From positions 1 to 6,097 of the forward strand of contig JAJTHU010000309.1 in the NCBI GenBank assembly GCA_021300055.1: a stretch of DNA of 6,097 nt. The letters are read 5' to 3'. Both the position numbers and the translations under genes were made by a program. How positions within the stretch are numbered: the first letter of the stretch is position 1; every line of letters begins with the position of its first letter. Positions 1-5,673 of this stretch are shown piece after piece. This DNA is from Nitrosomonadaceae bacterium (GTDB lineage: Bacteria; Pseudomonadota; Gammaproteobacteria; Burkholderiales; Usitatibacteraceae). The notes under the pieces are model-generated. The model had not been told where the DNA came from and searched no databases. It saw only the letters and a program-made list of their open reading frames with translations.

Positions 1-1
1 C

Positions 2-436
2 ATCATCCTGCCCGCGATCACGCTGGGCTTTTATCCGATCACGCTGATCATGCGTTTGGTGCGCGCAGAAATGCTCGAAGTGCTGCGCACAGACTACATC
101 AAGTTTGCACGTGCACGCGGGCTCACCAACAACGCGGTGCACTTTGGCCATGCGCTTAAGAACACTCTCGTTCCCGTGATTACGATCACCGGCTTGCAGC
201 TGGGCGCCATCATCGCCTTCGCCATCATCACTGAAACAGTATTCCAGTGGCCAGGCATGGGCTTGTTGTTCATTCAGGCAGTGCAGTTTGCGGACATTCC
301 CGTCATGGCTGCCTACCTGTGTTTGATTGGCTTTATTTTTGTGGTGGTGAACTTGATTGTTGATCTTTTGTACTTCGCGGTGGATCCGCGCCTTCGCGTT
401 GAACGCTCAGGTAGCTCCGGCGGCGGGGGGCACTGA
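2..436 (+). CDS. dppB: Peptide ABC transporter permease, DppB/OppB-like (5' truncated)
   Basis: This is the C-terminal part of one of the two inner-membrane permeases of a peptide/nickel-type (PepT family) ABC importer. The frame is open from base 2, so the real start lies to the left; the ATG at 50 is internal. The 144 visible residues contain the cytoplasmic EAA coupling loop (around visible residues 26-54, with the core DYIKFARARGL), which contacts the ATPases. Two hydrophobic membrane segments follow (about 57-81 and 101-127), then the typical VDPRLR ending. The TETVFQWPGMG stretch at 77-87 is characteristic of DppB/OppB proteins. The protein ends in an unusual Ser/Gly-rich tail (SGSSGGGGH). 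The dppC start lies 2 bases after the stop. Membership of the DppB/OppB/GsiC group is secure; the exact substrate (dipeptide, oligopeptide, glutathione or other) cannot be read from the sequence. Confidence 0.93.
   Translation: MILPAITLGFYPITLIMRLVRAEMLEVLRTDYIKFARARGLTNNAVHFGHALKNTLVPVITITGLQLGAIIAFAIITETVFQWPGMGLLFIQAVQFADIPVMAAYLCLIGFIFVVVNLIVDLLYFAVDPRLRVERSGSSGGGGH
425..430 (+). promoter_or_regulatory. G-run acting as ribosome binding site of dppC
   Basis: Six consecutive G residues end 8 bases before the dppC ATG at 439. They are the only purine-rich candidate at Shine-Dalgarno distance. The same bases encode the glycine tail of the upstream permease, so the Gly-rich C-terminus may partly reflect selection on this site. 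The 2-base gap between the genes suggests translational coupling. Confidence 0.45.
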
Positions 437-438
437 TC

Positions 439-1353
439 ATGAATGACACGATCAAGCGCGCTCTCGATAGCGACCTTTGGTACAGCTTCAAGCGTCACCC
501 GTTGGTGATCACGGCAGCGATCCTCTCGCTCATCTGCATCTTTGGTGCGTTGCTCGCGCCAATCATCGCGCCACACAATCCGTTCGACCTCAAGACGCTC
601 AATCTGCTCGACGCGTTCACACCACCGGCGTGGACCGAGAACGGCAAACTCACCTATGTACTCGGCACAGACGACCAAGGCCGCGACGTGCTCTCGACCA
701 TCATGTATGGCTCGCGTGTATCGCTGTTGGTCGGCATTTGCGCGGTAGCACTGTCGATGGTCATCGGCATCACGCTCGGCCTCATCTCTGGTTACATGGG
801 CGGTGCAGTCGATGCGTTCATCATGCGCGTGGCTGACATTCAGTTGTCGTTCCCCGCTATCTTGATCGCGCTGCTGATTGACGGTGTGGCACGCGTCATC
901 ATCGGCAAAGACGGCCACGACCAAGTGGCCATTTACGTATTGATCTTCGCGATCGCCGCATCCGGCTGGGTGCAGTACGCACGTACCGTGCGCGGCTCGA
1001 CGCTGGTCGAGCGCAACAAAGAGTACGTGCAAGCCGCGCGCGTGATCGGCCGCAAGCCGCTCATCATCATGTTCTCGCACGTGCTGCCAAACGTGATGGG
1101 GCCGGTGCTGGTGCTGGCCACCTTGCACGTTGGCTCGGCGATCATCACCGAAGCAACGCTATCGTTCCTTGGGGTTGGCGTGCCACCGACGCAGCCGTCA
1201 CTCGGCACCTTGATTCGCATCGGCAATGACTTCTTGTTCTCCGGCGAATGGTGGATTACCGTGTTCCCCGGCCTGATGCTTATCGTGCTGGTGCTTTCGA
1301 TCAACATCATTGGTGATTGGCTGCGCGACGCGCTCAATCCCAAACTGCGCTAA
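439..1353 (+). CDS. dppC: Peptide ABC transporter permease, DppC/OppC-like
   Basis: This is the second permease of the importer, 304 residues, the normal length for DppC/OppC. The N-terminal domain has the first membrane helix (about 22-44, ending LLAPIIAPHNP) and a periplasmic stretch. The conserved GTDDQGRDVLS motif at 76-86 follows and is diagnostic of OppC/DppC. Further hydrophobic segments lie at about 94-118, 137-153, 163-180, 218-238 and 271-293. The cytoplasmic EAA loop is at about 195-218 (EYVQAARVIG core), where the ATPase Q-loop docks. The LSFLGVGVPP sequence (241-250) and the DWLRDALNPKLR end (293-304) are also typical. The ATG at 439 is chosen because it gives the standard short N-terminus and sits 2 bases after the dppB stop. 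It should form the translocation pore with DppB. Substrate identity remains unproven. Confidence 0.95.
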   Translation: MNDTIKRALDSDLWYSFKRHPLVITAAILSLICIFGALLAPIIAPHNPFDLKTLNLLDAFTPPAWTENGKLTYVLGTDDQGRDVLSTIMYGSRVSLLVGICAVALSMVIGITLGLISGYMGGAVDAFIMRVADIQLSFPAILIALLIDGVARVIIGKDGHDQVAIYVLIFAIAASGWVQYARTVRGSTLVERNKEYVQAARVIGRKPLIIMFSHVLPNVMGPVLVLATLHVGSAIITEATLSFLGVGVPPTQPSLGTLIRIGNDFLFSGEWWITVFPGLMLIVLVLSINIIGDWLRDALNPKLR

Positions 1354-1357
1354 GGAG
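1352..1357 (+). promoter_or_regulatory. Ribosome binding site of dppD overlapping dppC stop
   Basis: AAGGAG overlaps the TAA stop of dppC (1351-1353) and ends 8 bases before the ATG at 1366. It is a near-perfect Shine-Dalgarno sequence that fixes the dppD start and ties its translation to termination of dppC. Confidence 0.85.
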
Positions 1358-1365
1358 CTACGCAC

Positions 1366-2349
1366 ATGTCCACTCCTTTGCTCGAAGTTAAGAACCTCAA
1401 AGTTGAGTTCCCAACGCGCCGTGGCTTGCTGACGGCCGTTGACGACATCAGCCTCACCATTGCGCCCGGCGAAGTGCTCGGCGTGGTCGGTGAATCCGGC
1501 GCGGGCAAGTCGCTCACGGGTGCTGCCATCATCGGATTGCTGGAGCCACCCGGCCGCATCGCAAGCGGCGAGATATTACTGAATGGCCGTCGTATCGACA
1601 ACTTGCCGTTTGAAGAAATGCGCAAGATTCGCGGCCGCGAGATCGGCGCGATTTTCCAAGACCCGCTCACGTCGCTCAACCCGCTTTACACGATCGGTCG
1701 TCAGATCACCGAGACCATCTTGACGCACCTCGACGTGTCGCCCGAAGAAGCACGCAAGCGCGCCATCGATTTGCTCAACGAAGTGGGTATTCCGGCTGCT
1801 GAACGACGCATTGACCATTACCCGCACCAGTTCTCCGGCGGGATGCGCCAGCGCGTGGTGATCTCGTTGGCCTTGGCCGCACAGCCAAAGCTGATCATCG
1901 CCGACGAGCCGACCACCGCGCTCGATGTGTCGATTCAAGCGCAGATCATCACGCTCATCAAAAAGCTGTGTCGCGAACAAGGCACCGCCGTGATGTTGGT
2001 CACGCACGACATGGGTGTGATCGCCGAAACTGCCGACCGCGTGGCGGTGATGTACGCAGGCCGTATCGCTGAGATCGGCCCGGTGGCGGAGGTCATTCAT
2101 AATCCGCAGCACCCTTACACGGTAGGCCTGATGGGCGCTATCCCGAACGTCGGTGATACTTCAGAGCGCCTCACGCAGATTGATGGCTCGATGCCGCGCC
2201 TCAATGCCATTCCGACTGGTTGCGCGTTCAACCCGCGCTGCACGCGCAAGTCTGAGGTGCAGGGCCAACGCTGCACTACTGAGCGCCCTAGCCTCATGCC
2301 CGCAGGCAAAACCCAAGCGGCATGCTGGTTGCATGCGCAGAAGAATTGA
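1366..2349 (+). CDS. dppD: Peptide ABC transporter ATP-binding protein, DppD/OppD-like
   Basis: This is one of two cytoplasmic ATPases that power peptide import; 327 residues, normal for the family. All ABC motifs are intact: Walker A GESGAGKS (42-49), Q-loop Q98 (IFQDP), signature FSGGMRQR (156-163), Walker B LIIADE (176-181) and switch histidine H214 (VTHD). The C-terminal oligopeptide-transporter domain (HPYTVGL, 249-255) carries four cysteines (C286, C292, C303, C320) around GCAFNPRC. In a bacterial DppD crystal structure, a related cysteine set binds a [4Fe-4S] cluster, so cluster binding here is plausible but inferred. The first two cysteines have the usual CX5C spacing; the third comes 10 residues later, further than the 6 seen in the partner DppF. 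The gene follows dppC by 12 bases with a strong ribosome binding site. Assignment to DppD rather than OppD or GsiA is by order and homology only. Confidence 0.95.
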   Translation: MSTPLLEVKNLKVEFPTRRGLLTAVDDISLTIAPGEVLGVVGESGAGKSLTGAAIIGLLEPPGRIASGEILLNGRRIDNLPFEEMRKIRGREIGAIFQDPLTSLNPLYTIGRQITETILTHLDVSPEEARKRAIDLLNEVGIPAAERRIDHYPHQFSGGMRQRVVISLALAAQPKLIIADEPTTALDVSIQAQIITLIKKLCREQGTAVMLVTHDMGVIAETADRVAVMYAGRIAEIGPVAEVIHNPQHPYTVGLMGAIPNVGDTSERLTQIDGSMPRLNAIPTGCAFNPRCTRKSEVQGQRCTTERPSLMPAGKTQAACWLHAQKN

Positions 2350-2358
2350 GGATTCAAC

Positions 2359-3375
2359 ATGAGCAATGTTCTTCTTGAAGTCCGCGATGTCGCCCGCGAG
2401 TTCGACGTCTCCAAACCGTGGCTCAATCGCGTCATCGAGCGCCAGCCGCGCACAATTCTGAAAGCCGTTGACGGTGTGTCGTTCACCATCAACCGTGGCG
2501 AAACGCTTTCGCTCGTCGGCGAATCAGGCTGCGGCAAATCGACCATCGCACGCGTAGTGTGCGGCTTGTACGCCCCCTCGCGCGGCTCGGTGATTTTTGA
2601 TGGCGTCGACATGGCCAAAGCGAGCACCAGCGAGCAACAACAGCTGCGCAAGCGCTTTCAGATGATCTTCCAAGACCCATATGCCAGCTTGAACCCGCGC
2701 TGGCGCGTTGGCCGCATCATCGCTGAGCCGATTGTGGCGCACGGTTTGATGTCTGACCAGAATGAAATCCGCAAGAAGGTCGATCAGCTGTTGCTGCAAG
2801 TTGGCCTGTCACCGCAAGATCAAGAGAAGTTTCCGCACGAGTTTTCTGGCGGTCAGCGCCAGCGCATTTCGATTGCACGTGCATTGTCATCGAACCCCGA
2901 GTTCTTGGTCTGCGATGAGCCGACCTCCGCACTCGACGTTTCCGTGCAAGCGCAAATTCTGAATTTGATGAAGGATTTGCAGCGCGAGTTTGGCCTGACC
3001 TACCTCTTCATCTCGCACAACCTCGCCGTGGTTTCGCACATCTCCACGCGCGTTGGCGTGATGTATCTTGGCCGACTCGTCGAAATCGCCGACACCAAGC
3101 GCATCTTCCAGCAGCCGCTACATCCGTACACGCAGATGCTGCAGTCCGCGATTCCGGATTTGAAGATGACGGGTAAGCAGCGCACCCCTGTTGCGGGTGA
3201 GGTGCCGAATCCGCTCAATCCACCTTCAGGGTGCACGTTCCACCCACGTTGCCCACACGCAAACGATCGTTGCAAGGCGGAAGCGCCGAAGATGATCGAG
3301 CACCCACTAGGCGGTGCCGTTGCTTGTCACGCCGTGGAAGAAAAGCGCATCGTTCCGATCAAACTCGCGGCGTAG
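2359..3375 (+). CDS. dppF: Peptide ABC transporter ATP-binding protein, DppF/OppF-like
   Basis: This is the second ATPase of the importer, expected to pair with DppD as a heterodimer below the DppB/DppC pore; 338 residues. Visible motifs are Walker A GESGCGKST (54-62), Q-loop Q105 (IFQDPYASLNP), signature FSGGQRQR (162-169), Walker B FLVCDE (182-187) and H220 (ISHN). The C-terminal domain holds HPYTQML (255-261) and GCTFHPRC, with cysteines C292, C298, C305 and C323 in the family-typical CX5CX6C arrangement followed by a distal Cys. An insertion at about 17-33, between the first strand and the LKAVDGVSF segment, is usual for the F subunit. The ATG at 2359 lies 9 bases after the dppD stop, with a GAGG (2348-2351) overlapping that stop. 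It is the last gene of the operon, since the next gene converges on it. Confidence 0.95.
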   Translation: MSNVLLEVRDVAREFDVSKPWLNRVIERQPRTILKAVDGVSFTINRGETLSLVGESGCGKSTIARVVCGLYAPSRGSVIFDGVDMAKASTSEQQQLRKRFQMIFQDPYASLNPRWRVGRIIAEPIVAHGLMSDQNEIRKKVDQLLLQVGLSPQDQEKFPHEFSGGQRQRISIARALSSNPEFLVCDEPTSALDVSVQAQILNLMKDLQREFGLTYLFISHNLAVVSHISTRVGVMYLGRLVEIADTKRIFQQPLHPYTQMLQSAIPDLKMTGKQRTPVAGEVPNPLNPPSGCTFHPRCPHANDRCKAEAPKMIEHPLGGAVACHAVEEKRIVPIKLAA

Positions 3376-3408
3376 TTGTCTGGACTCTCGCCATCTCCAA
3401 TAAATGCT

Positions 3409-3515
3409 CCGTCATTCCCGTACCCCTTCGGGGCATAAACTCACGGCGGGAATCTAAGTTTGGTCGTGTAACGATCCGCAACGAAATTGGATTCCCGCCT
3501 GCGCGGGAATGACGG
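3409..3515. repeat. Nested inverted-repeat element, dRS3/MITE-like
   Basis: A 107-base palindromic unit lies between two convergent genes. The outer arms are 12 bases: 3409-3420 (CCGTCATTCCCG) and 3504-3515. The inner arms are 10 bases: 3445-3454 (GGCGGGAATC) and 3490-3499. At the centre is a small dyad, TCGT-GTA-ACGA (3464-3474). The right half is compact (4 bases between its outer and inner arms). The left half has 24 bases there, containing a CCCC-TTC-GGGG stem-loop (3423-3433). The right half matches the dRS3 pattern ATTCCC-N8-GGGAAT known from Neisseria; similar dispersed repeats occur in other proteobacteria. No reading frame or transposase is present. Whether it is mobile cannot be told from one copy. 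Confidence 0.75.
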
Positions 3516-3524
3516 GTACTTTTT
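3491..3524 (+). terminator. Possible terminator of the dpp operon
   Basis: A perfect 8-bp stem ATTCCCGC / GCGGGAAT (3491-3498 with 3503-3510) closes a 4-base loop. A run of five T (3520-3524) follows 9 bases downstream. It lies about 115 bases past the dppF stop, in front of the convergent methyltransferase. The T run is further from the stem than in a classic Rho-independent terminator, and the stem belongs to the repeat element, so the role is inferred. Confidence 0.4.
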
Positions 3525-3564
3525 CTTGCTTTGCGGAGCCCTAAAGCTGCAATTTGGCTGGAGA

Positions 3565-4191
3565 CTACGACTTGCGCCAAACGCTCGCCAACCAGGGTTG
3601 CTGCTCACGCGGCAGTCCAGCGGGGCGGTAGTAGTGTTCTAGCTCTGCGAAGCCTGCGCTCTGCAAACATGTGCGCCAAGTATCCCAGCAGTAAGCAACG
3701 CCATAGCGGTCGCCCCGCTCGCCGCGCCAGCCCTCTTCGTCATTACCGCGCGGGTTTGAGGCAAACAACACACTGCGCGGTTTGAGCGCAACGCGCAGCT
3801 CACCAAGCACTCGCGGCAATTCAGCGCGCGGCACATGAAACAGGCTTGCGTTGGCATAGATGCCGTCAAAGTGTGCCTCCGGTAGTGCAAGGCGCAGCAT
3901 ATCCTGATGCCAGACCTCAGCCCCGCTATAGGCGCGCGCCATCTCAACAAACTCGCGCACGCCATCCAGCCCGACGGGCACGTGCCCAAGCTCACGAAAC
4001 GTTTTGAGGTCGCGCCCCGGCCCGCAGCCGAGATCGAGAATGCGCCACGGGACCGGTACGTCAATGTGGCGCAGGAGCGCGTCAATGTTTTGGCTGACAT
4101 CGTGGTCGCGCGTGCCTTCCCAAAACGCTTCCGCACGGGACGCATACGATTGAAGAGTCGCAGCGACCTCAGACTTGAAACTAGAAGTCAT
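3565..4191 (-). CDS. Class I SAM-dependent methyltransferase
   Basis: A 208-residue cytoplasmic methyltransferase with a single Rossmann-type domain. Motif I, ILDLGCGPGRD, is at 51-61 and binds S-adenosylmethionine. The acidic end of strand 2 is D76 (PVGLDGV), QDM at 96-98 marks the adenine-binding region, and FDGIYANASLFHVP at 108-121 is motif IV/post-IV. The family writes this last stretch as a D-G-I-W-A-x-x-x-L-x-H-V pattern, seen in small TehB-like and Methyltransf_25/11-type enzymes. No substrate-specific domain is visible, so the acceptor is unknown. The ATG at 4191 lies 8 bases after the esterase stop, and no good Shine-Dalgarno sequence precedes it. Translation probably depends on ribosomes finishing the esterase. 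The C-terminal half (150-208) is rich in Trp, Tyr and Arg, which could form the acceptor pocket. The call as methyltransferase is secure; the function is not. Confidence 0.9.
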   Translation of the reverse strand: MTSSFKSEVAATLQSYASRAEAFWEGTRDHDVSQNIDALLRHIDVPVPWRILDLGCGPGRDLKTFRELGHVPVGLDGVREFVEMARAYSGAEVWHQDMLRLALPEAHFDGIYANASLFHVPRAELPRVLGELRVALKPRSVLFASNPRGNDEEGWRGERGDRYGVAYCWDTWRTCLQSAGFAELEHYYRPAGLPREQQPWLASVWRKS

Positions 4192-4199
4192 GACGGCAA

Positions 4200-5315
4200 T
4201 CAGCGAATGGCCCGATAGAGGAACGGCAAGCTGGTTTCGATGCGGTAATCAACGCCCGAATGCGTATCGTCAAACTCTTCGTAGACATGCTTAATGCCCG
4301 ATTGCTTCAAGCGCTTTGACAAAATGCGCGCGCCAAAGTGGATACCGTACTGGTCACGCCAGCCACAATCGATGAAGATACCCTTGAGCGACTGCAGGTT
4401 GGCGCGGTACTTTTCGACCAGGTTGATCGGATCGTGCTTCAGCCACGCTTTCCAGCGCGCGTCGATACGCTCGCCGGTTTCGAGATTGAACGGCAAGCGA
4501 AAACCCAGCGGCGCTTTCTGGTCTGGGTCGTAGCTGGCTGCCATCGCAATGATCATCAGCGCATGGCCCTCGCCATCGGAGAGCTTTTCTTTACGCCAGA
4601 TGTGCACGAGGAAGTTCTTCACCCGGCCATCATCCATGCCCGTACTGGCGCGCTTCTCTTCTTTCAGCACCTCGTATGCGCCGGCCTCGCGGCGTTTGCT
4701 GCGGTGTTTGGTGAGTTCCGTCAGCGTGCGCGGCCAGTCGTTCATGTAAACAAAATCGAAGTACGCATCGCCCGAATGGCTAGCGACTGCGCCCCAATAC
4801 TTGGCGTATTTCATGCCGTGAATGATGGCGCCATAGCCGCCGGATGATTTGCCGAAGCAGGCGCGATGCTCGCGCCCTTCAAGCGTGCGGAACTCGCGAT
4901 CAACAAACGGGATCAGCTCACGCGTGAGGTAATCCGCGTAGTCGCCAATAGCCGATGAGTTGATGTACTGATTGCCGCCCAGTGACGTAAAGCAATCGGG
5001 GAACACAACAATGCACGGCCCCATCTTGCCTTCGTGCGTGATGCGCGCAATGCGCTCCGGAAAATTCTCTTCGAAGTTTTTCCAATTGACGTGCGAGAGA
5101 CCAGATCCGGTAAAGCCGACCAAATCCCAGAGCACGGGAAAGCGCTTGCCGCGACCATGAGGCGCAGTGGTTTGTGCCTCGTCATATTGCGGCGGCAGCC
5201 ACACTGCCATCTCGCGCACATGCGGATCGCCAAGCGCGTTATCCGCAAGAATTTTTGAAGTGTGCTCTAACCGAACAATGCGGCCTTGCGGCCACGTGGC
5301 GCGTTTGCGTGCCAT
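4200..5315 (-). CDS. Alpha/beta-hydrolase esterase (esterase D / enterochelin-esterase-like)
   Basis: A 371-residue serine hydrolase of the putative esterase family (PF00756-like: esterase D, Fes, mycolyltransferase fold). The nucleophile elbow is GKSSGG at 155-160, with S157 as the likely catalytic serine, followed by the helix YGAIIHGMKY. The catalytic histidine is probably H352 (FDDTHSGVDYR), and the acid is D321 or D317 in the FIDCGWRDQYG stretch (314-324). The oxyanion region is near PVLWDLVGFTG (60-70), and PDCFTSLGGNQYIN (106-119) is a family hallmark. No signal peptide is visible, so it is probably cytoplasmic. Unusually, about 160 residues separate the serine from the acid. This stretch includes a charged insert (about 196-300) that may form a lid. 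The ATG at 5315 is supported by GGGAG 7 bases upstream. The substrate is unknown; no siderophore genes are nearby to support an enterochelin role. Confidence 0.87.
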   Translation of the reverse strand: MARKRATWPQGRIVRLEHTSKILADNALGDPHVREMAVWLPPQYDEAQTTAPHGRGKRFPVLWDLVGFTGSGLSHVNWKNFEENFPERIARITHEGKMGPCIVVFPDCFTSLGGNQYINSSAIGDYADYLTRELIPFVDREFRTLEGREHRACFGKSSGGYGAIIHGMKYAKYWGAVASHSGDAYFDFVYMNDWPRTLTELTKHRSKRREAGAYEVLKEEKRASTGMDDGRVKNFLVHIWRKEKLSDGEGHALMIIAMAASYDPDQKAPLGFRLPFNLETGERIDARWKAWLKHDPINLVEKYRANLQSLKGIFIDCGWRDQYGIHFGARILSKRLKQSGIKHVYEEFDDTHSGVDYRIETSLPFLYRAIR

Positions 5316-5322
5316 GAATAGA

Positions 5323-5327
5323 CTCCC
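5323..5327 (-). promoter_or_regulatory. Ribosome binding site of the esterase gene
   Basis: On the minus strand these bases read GGGAG, separated by 7 bases from the ATG at 5315. They support this start over later in-frame methionines. Confidence 0.7.
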
Positions 5328-5368
5328 GAGAGGTCGCGACAGGCGTGGTGCATATCGCGCGGAAATCC

Positions 5369-5377
5369 ATTATTGCA
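5369..5377 (-). promoter_or_regulatory. Candidate extended -10 promoter for esterase-methyltransferase
   Basis: On the minus strand the sequence reads TGCAATAAT, an extended -10 (TGn plus a hexamer one mismatch from TATAAT). No convincing -35 lies 15-18 bases upstream, as can be the case for extended -10 promoters. Transcription would begin near 5362 and give a leader of about 47 bases before the esterase ATG. It would let the esterase and methyltransferase be expressed independently of the small upstream gene. Confidence 0.4.
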
Positions 5378-5406
5378 GAGCACTCGCTAACGATGCGACG
5401 CGCTCT
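5377..5406 (-). repeat. Stem-loop between small-protein gene and esterase gene
   Basis: The minus-strand RNA can fold AGAGCGC with GTGCUCU (one G-U pair). A single bulged G follows, then UCGC with GCGA around a 7-base loop, giving about 11 base pairs in all. It starts 16 bases after the stop of the small gene. No U run follows, so it is not a canonical Rho-independent terminator. It may stabilise or end the upstream message, or act as a DNA dyad next to the candidate -10, which it touches at 5377. Confidence 0.5.
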
Positions 5407-5422
5407 TGGGCATGAGCACGCC

Positions 5423-5662
5423 TTAGATACGCTTGGCCGTCACCACGATCTGTTCGACGCGCGTTGCCGTAGCAGGTTGGATCACCGCGCTTGCGGGCGC
5501 CGTTGACTGAGTCAGCGAGGACTGCGTAACGAGCGCTGCAGGCGTCGTAAGCGTCTGCGCTTCGAGTTCGGTCGTGGTCGAAAGGGCAACTGAAGAAACC
5601 AGCACCATGAATAGGCCGGCGGTTGCAACATGAAAACGGGTGTCGATACGTTGGGTGTTCAT
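5423..5662 (-). CDS. Small exported protein with C-terminal VVTAKR motif, function unknown
   Basis: A 79-residue protein that I do not recognise as a named family. The N-terminus has Arg residues (R5, R9), then a hydrophobic segment (about 12-28, ATAGLFMVLVSSVALS), consistent with a signal peptide and export or membrane anchoring. The remainder is low-complexity, rich in Thr, Ala, Ser, Gln and Val (about 29-68). It ends in VEQIVVTAKRI (69-79), which resembles the segment at the start of mature TonB-dependent receptors (the EIVVTA type). Here the motif is at the extreme C-terminus and no plug or barrel follows. The three frames after the stop show no continuation, so a recent truncation is not evident. 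The start is well supported by AGGAGA 5 bases upstream. It is co-oriented with the esterase, 107 bases away, but separated from it by a hairpin and a candidate promoter. Confidence 0.7.
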   Translation of the reverse strand: MNTQRIDTRFHVATAGLFMVLVSSVALSTTTELEAQTLTTPAALVTQSSLTQSTAPASAVIQPATATRVEQIVVTAKRI

Positions 5663-5667
5663 ACGAT

Positions 5668-5673
5668 TCTCCT
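5668..5673 (-). promoter_or_regulatory. Strong ribosome binding site of the 79-residue gene
   Basis: The minus strand reads AGGAGA, 5 bases before the ATG at 5662. It fixes the start and is the best argument that this small frame is translated. A TCTC lies 3 bases upstream and could pair with the GAGA of this site. Confidence 0.75.

Noticed and set aside
313..1128. A 271-residue minus-strand open frame antisense to dppB/dppC
   Set aside because: It is His/Asp/Arg-rich with no recognisable domain, as expected from the reverse complement of biased permease codons. The plus-strand permeases are unambiguous.
2115..2651. A 178-residue minus-strand open frame across the dppD-dppF junction
   Set aside because: It is antisense to two intact ATPases whose motifs are complete, and it lacks any family signature.
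3409..3515. Repeat element as a CRISPR or integron attC site
   Set aside because: There are only two inverted arms, no direct repeats with regular spacers, no cas genes or integrase, and no attC-type core sites.
3639..4145. A 168-residue minus-strand frame inside the methyltransferase
   Set aside because: It is an alternative frame of a gene with an intact SAM-binding motif; the composition is Arg/Ala/Cys-rich and shows no motif of its own.
4338..4847. A 169-residue plus-strand frame opposite the esterase
   Set aside because: It is antisense to the catalytic region of a clear hydrolase, without its own ribosome binding site or domain.
5370..5425. The small gene as a freshly broken TonB-dependent receptor
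   Set aside because: I read all three frames beyond the stop at 5423 and found no plug-domain sequence. The next gene is an unrelated esterase, so no simple frameshift explains the short length.
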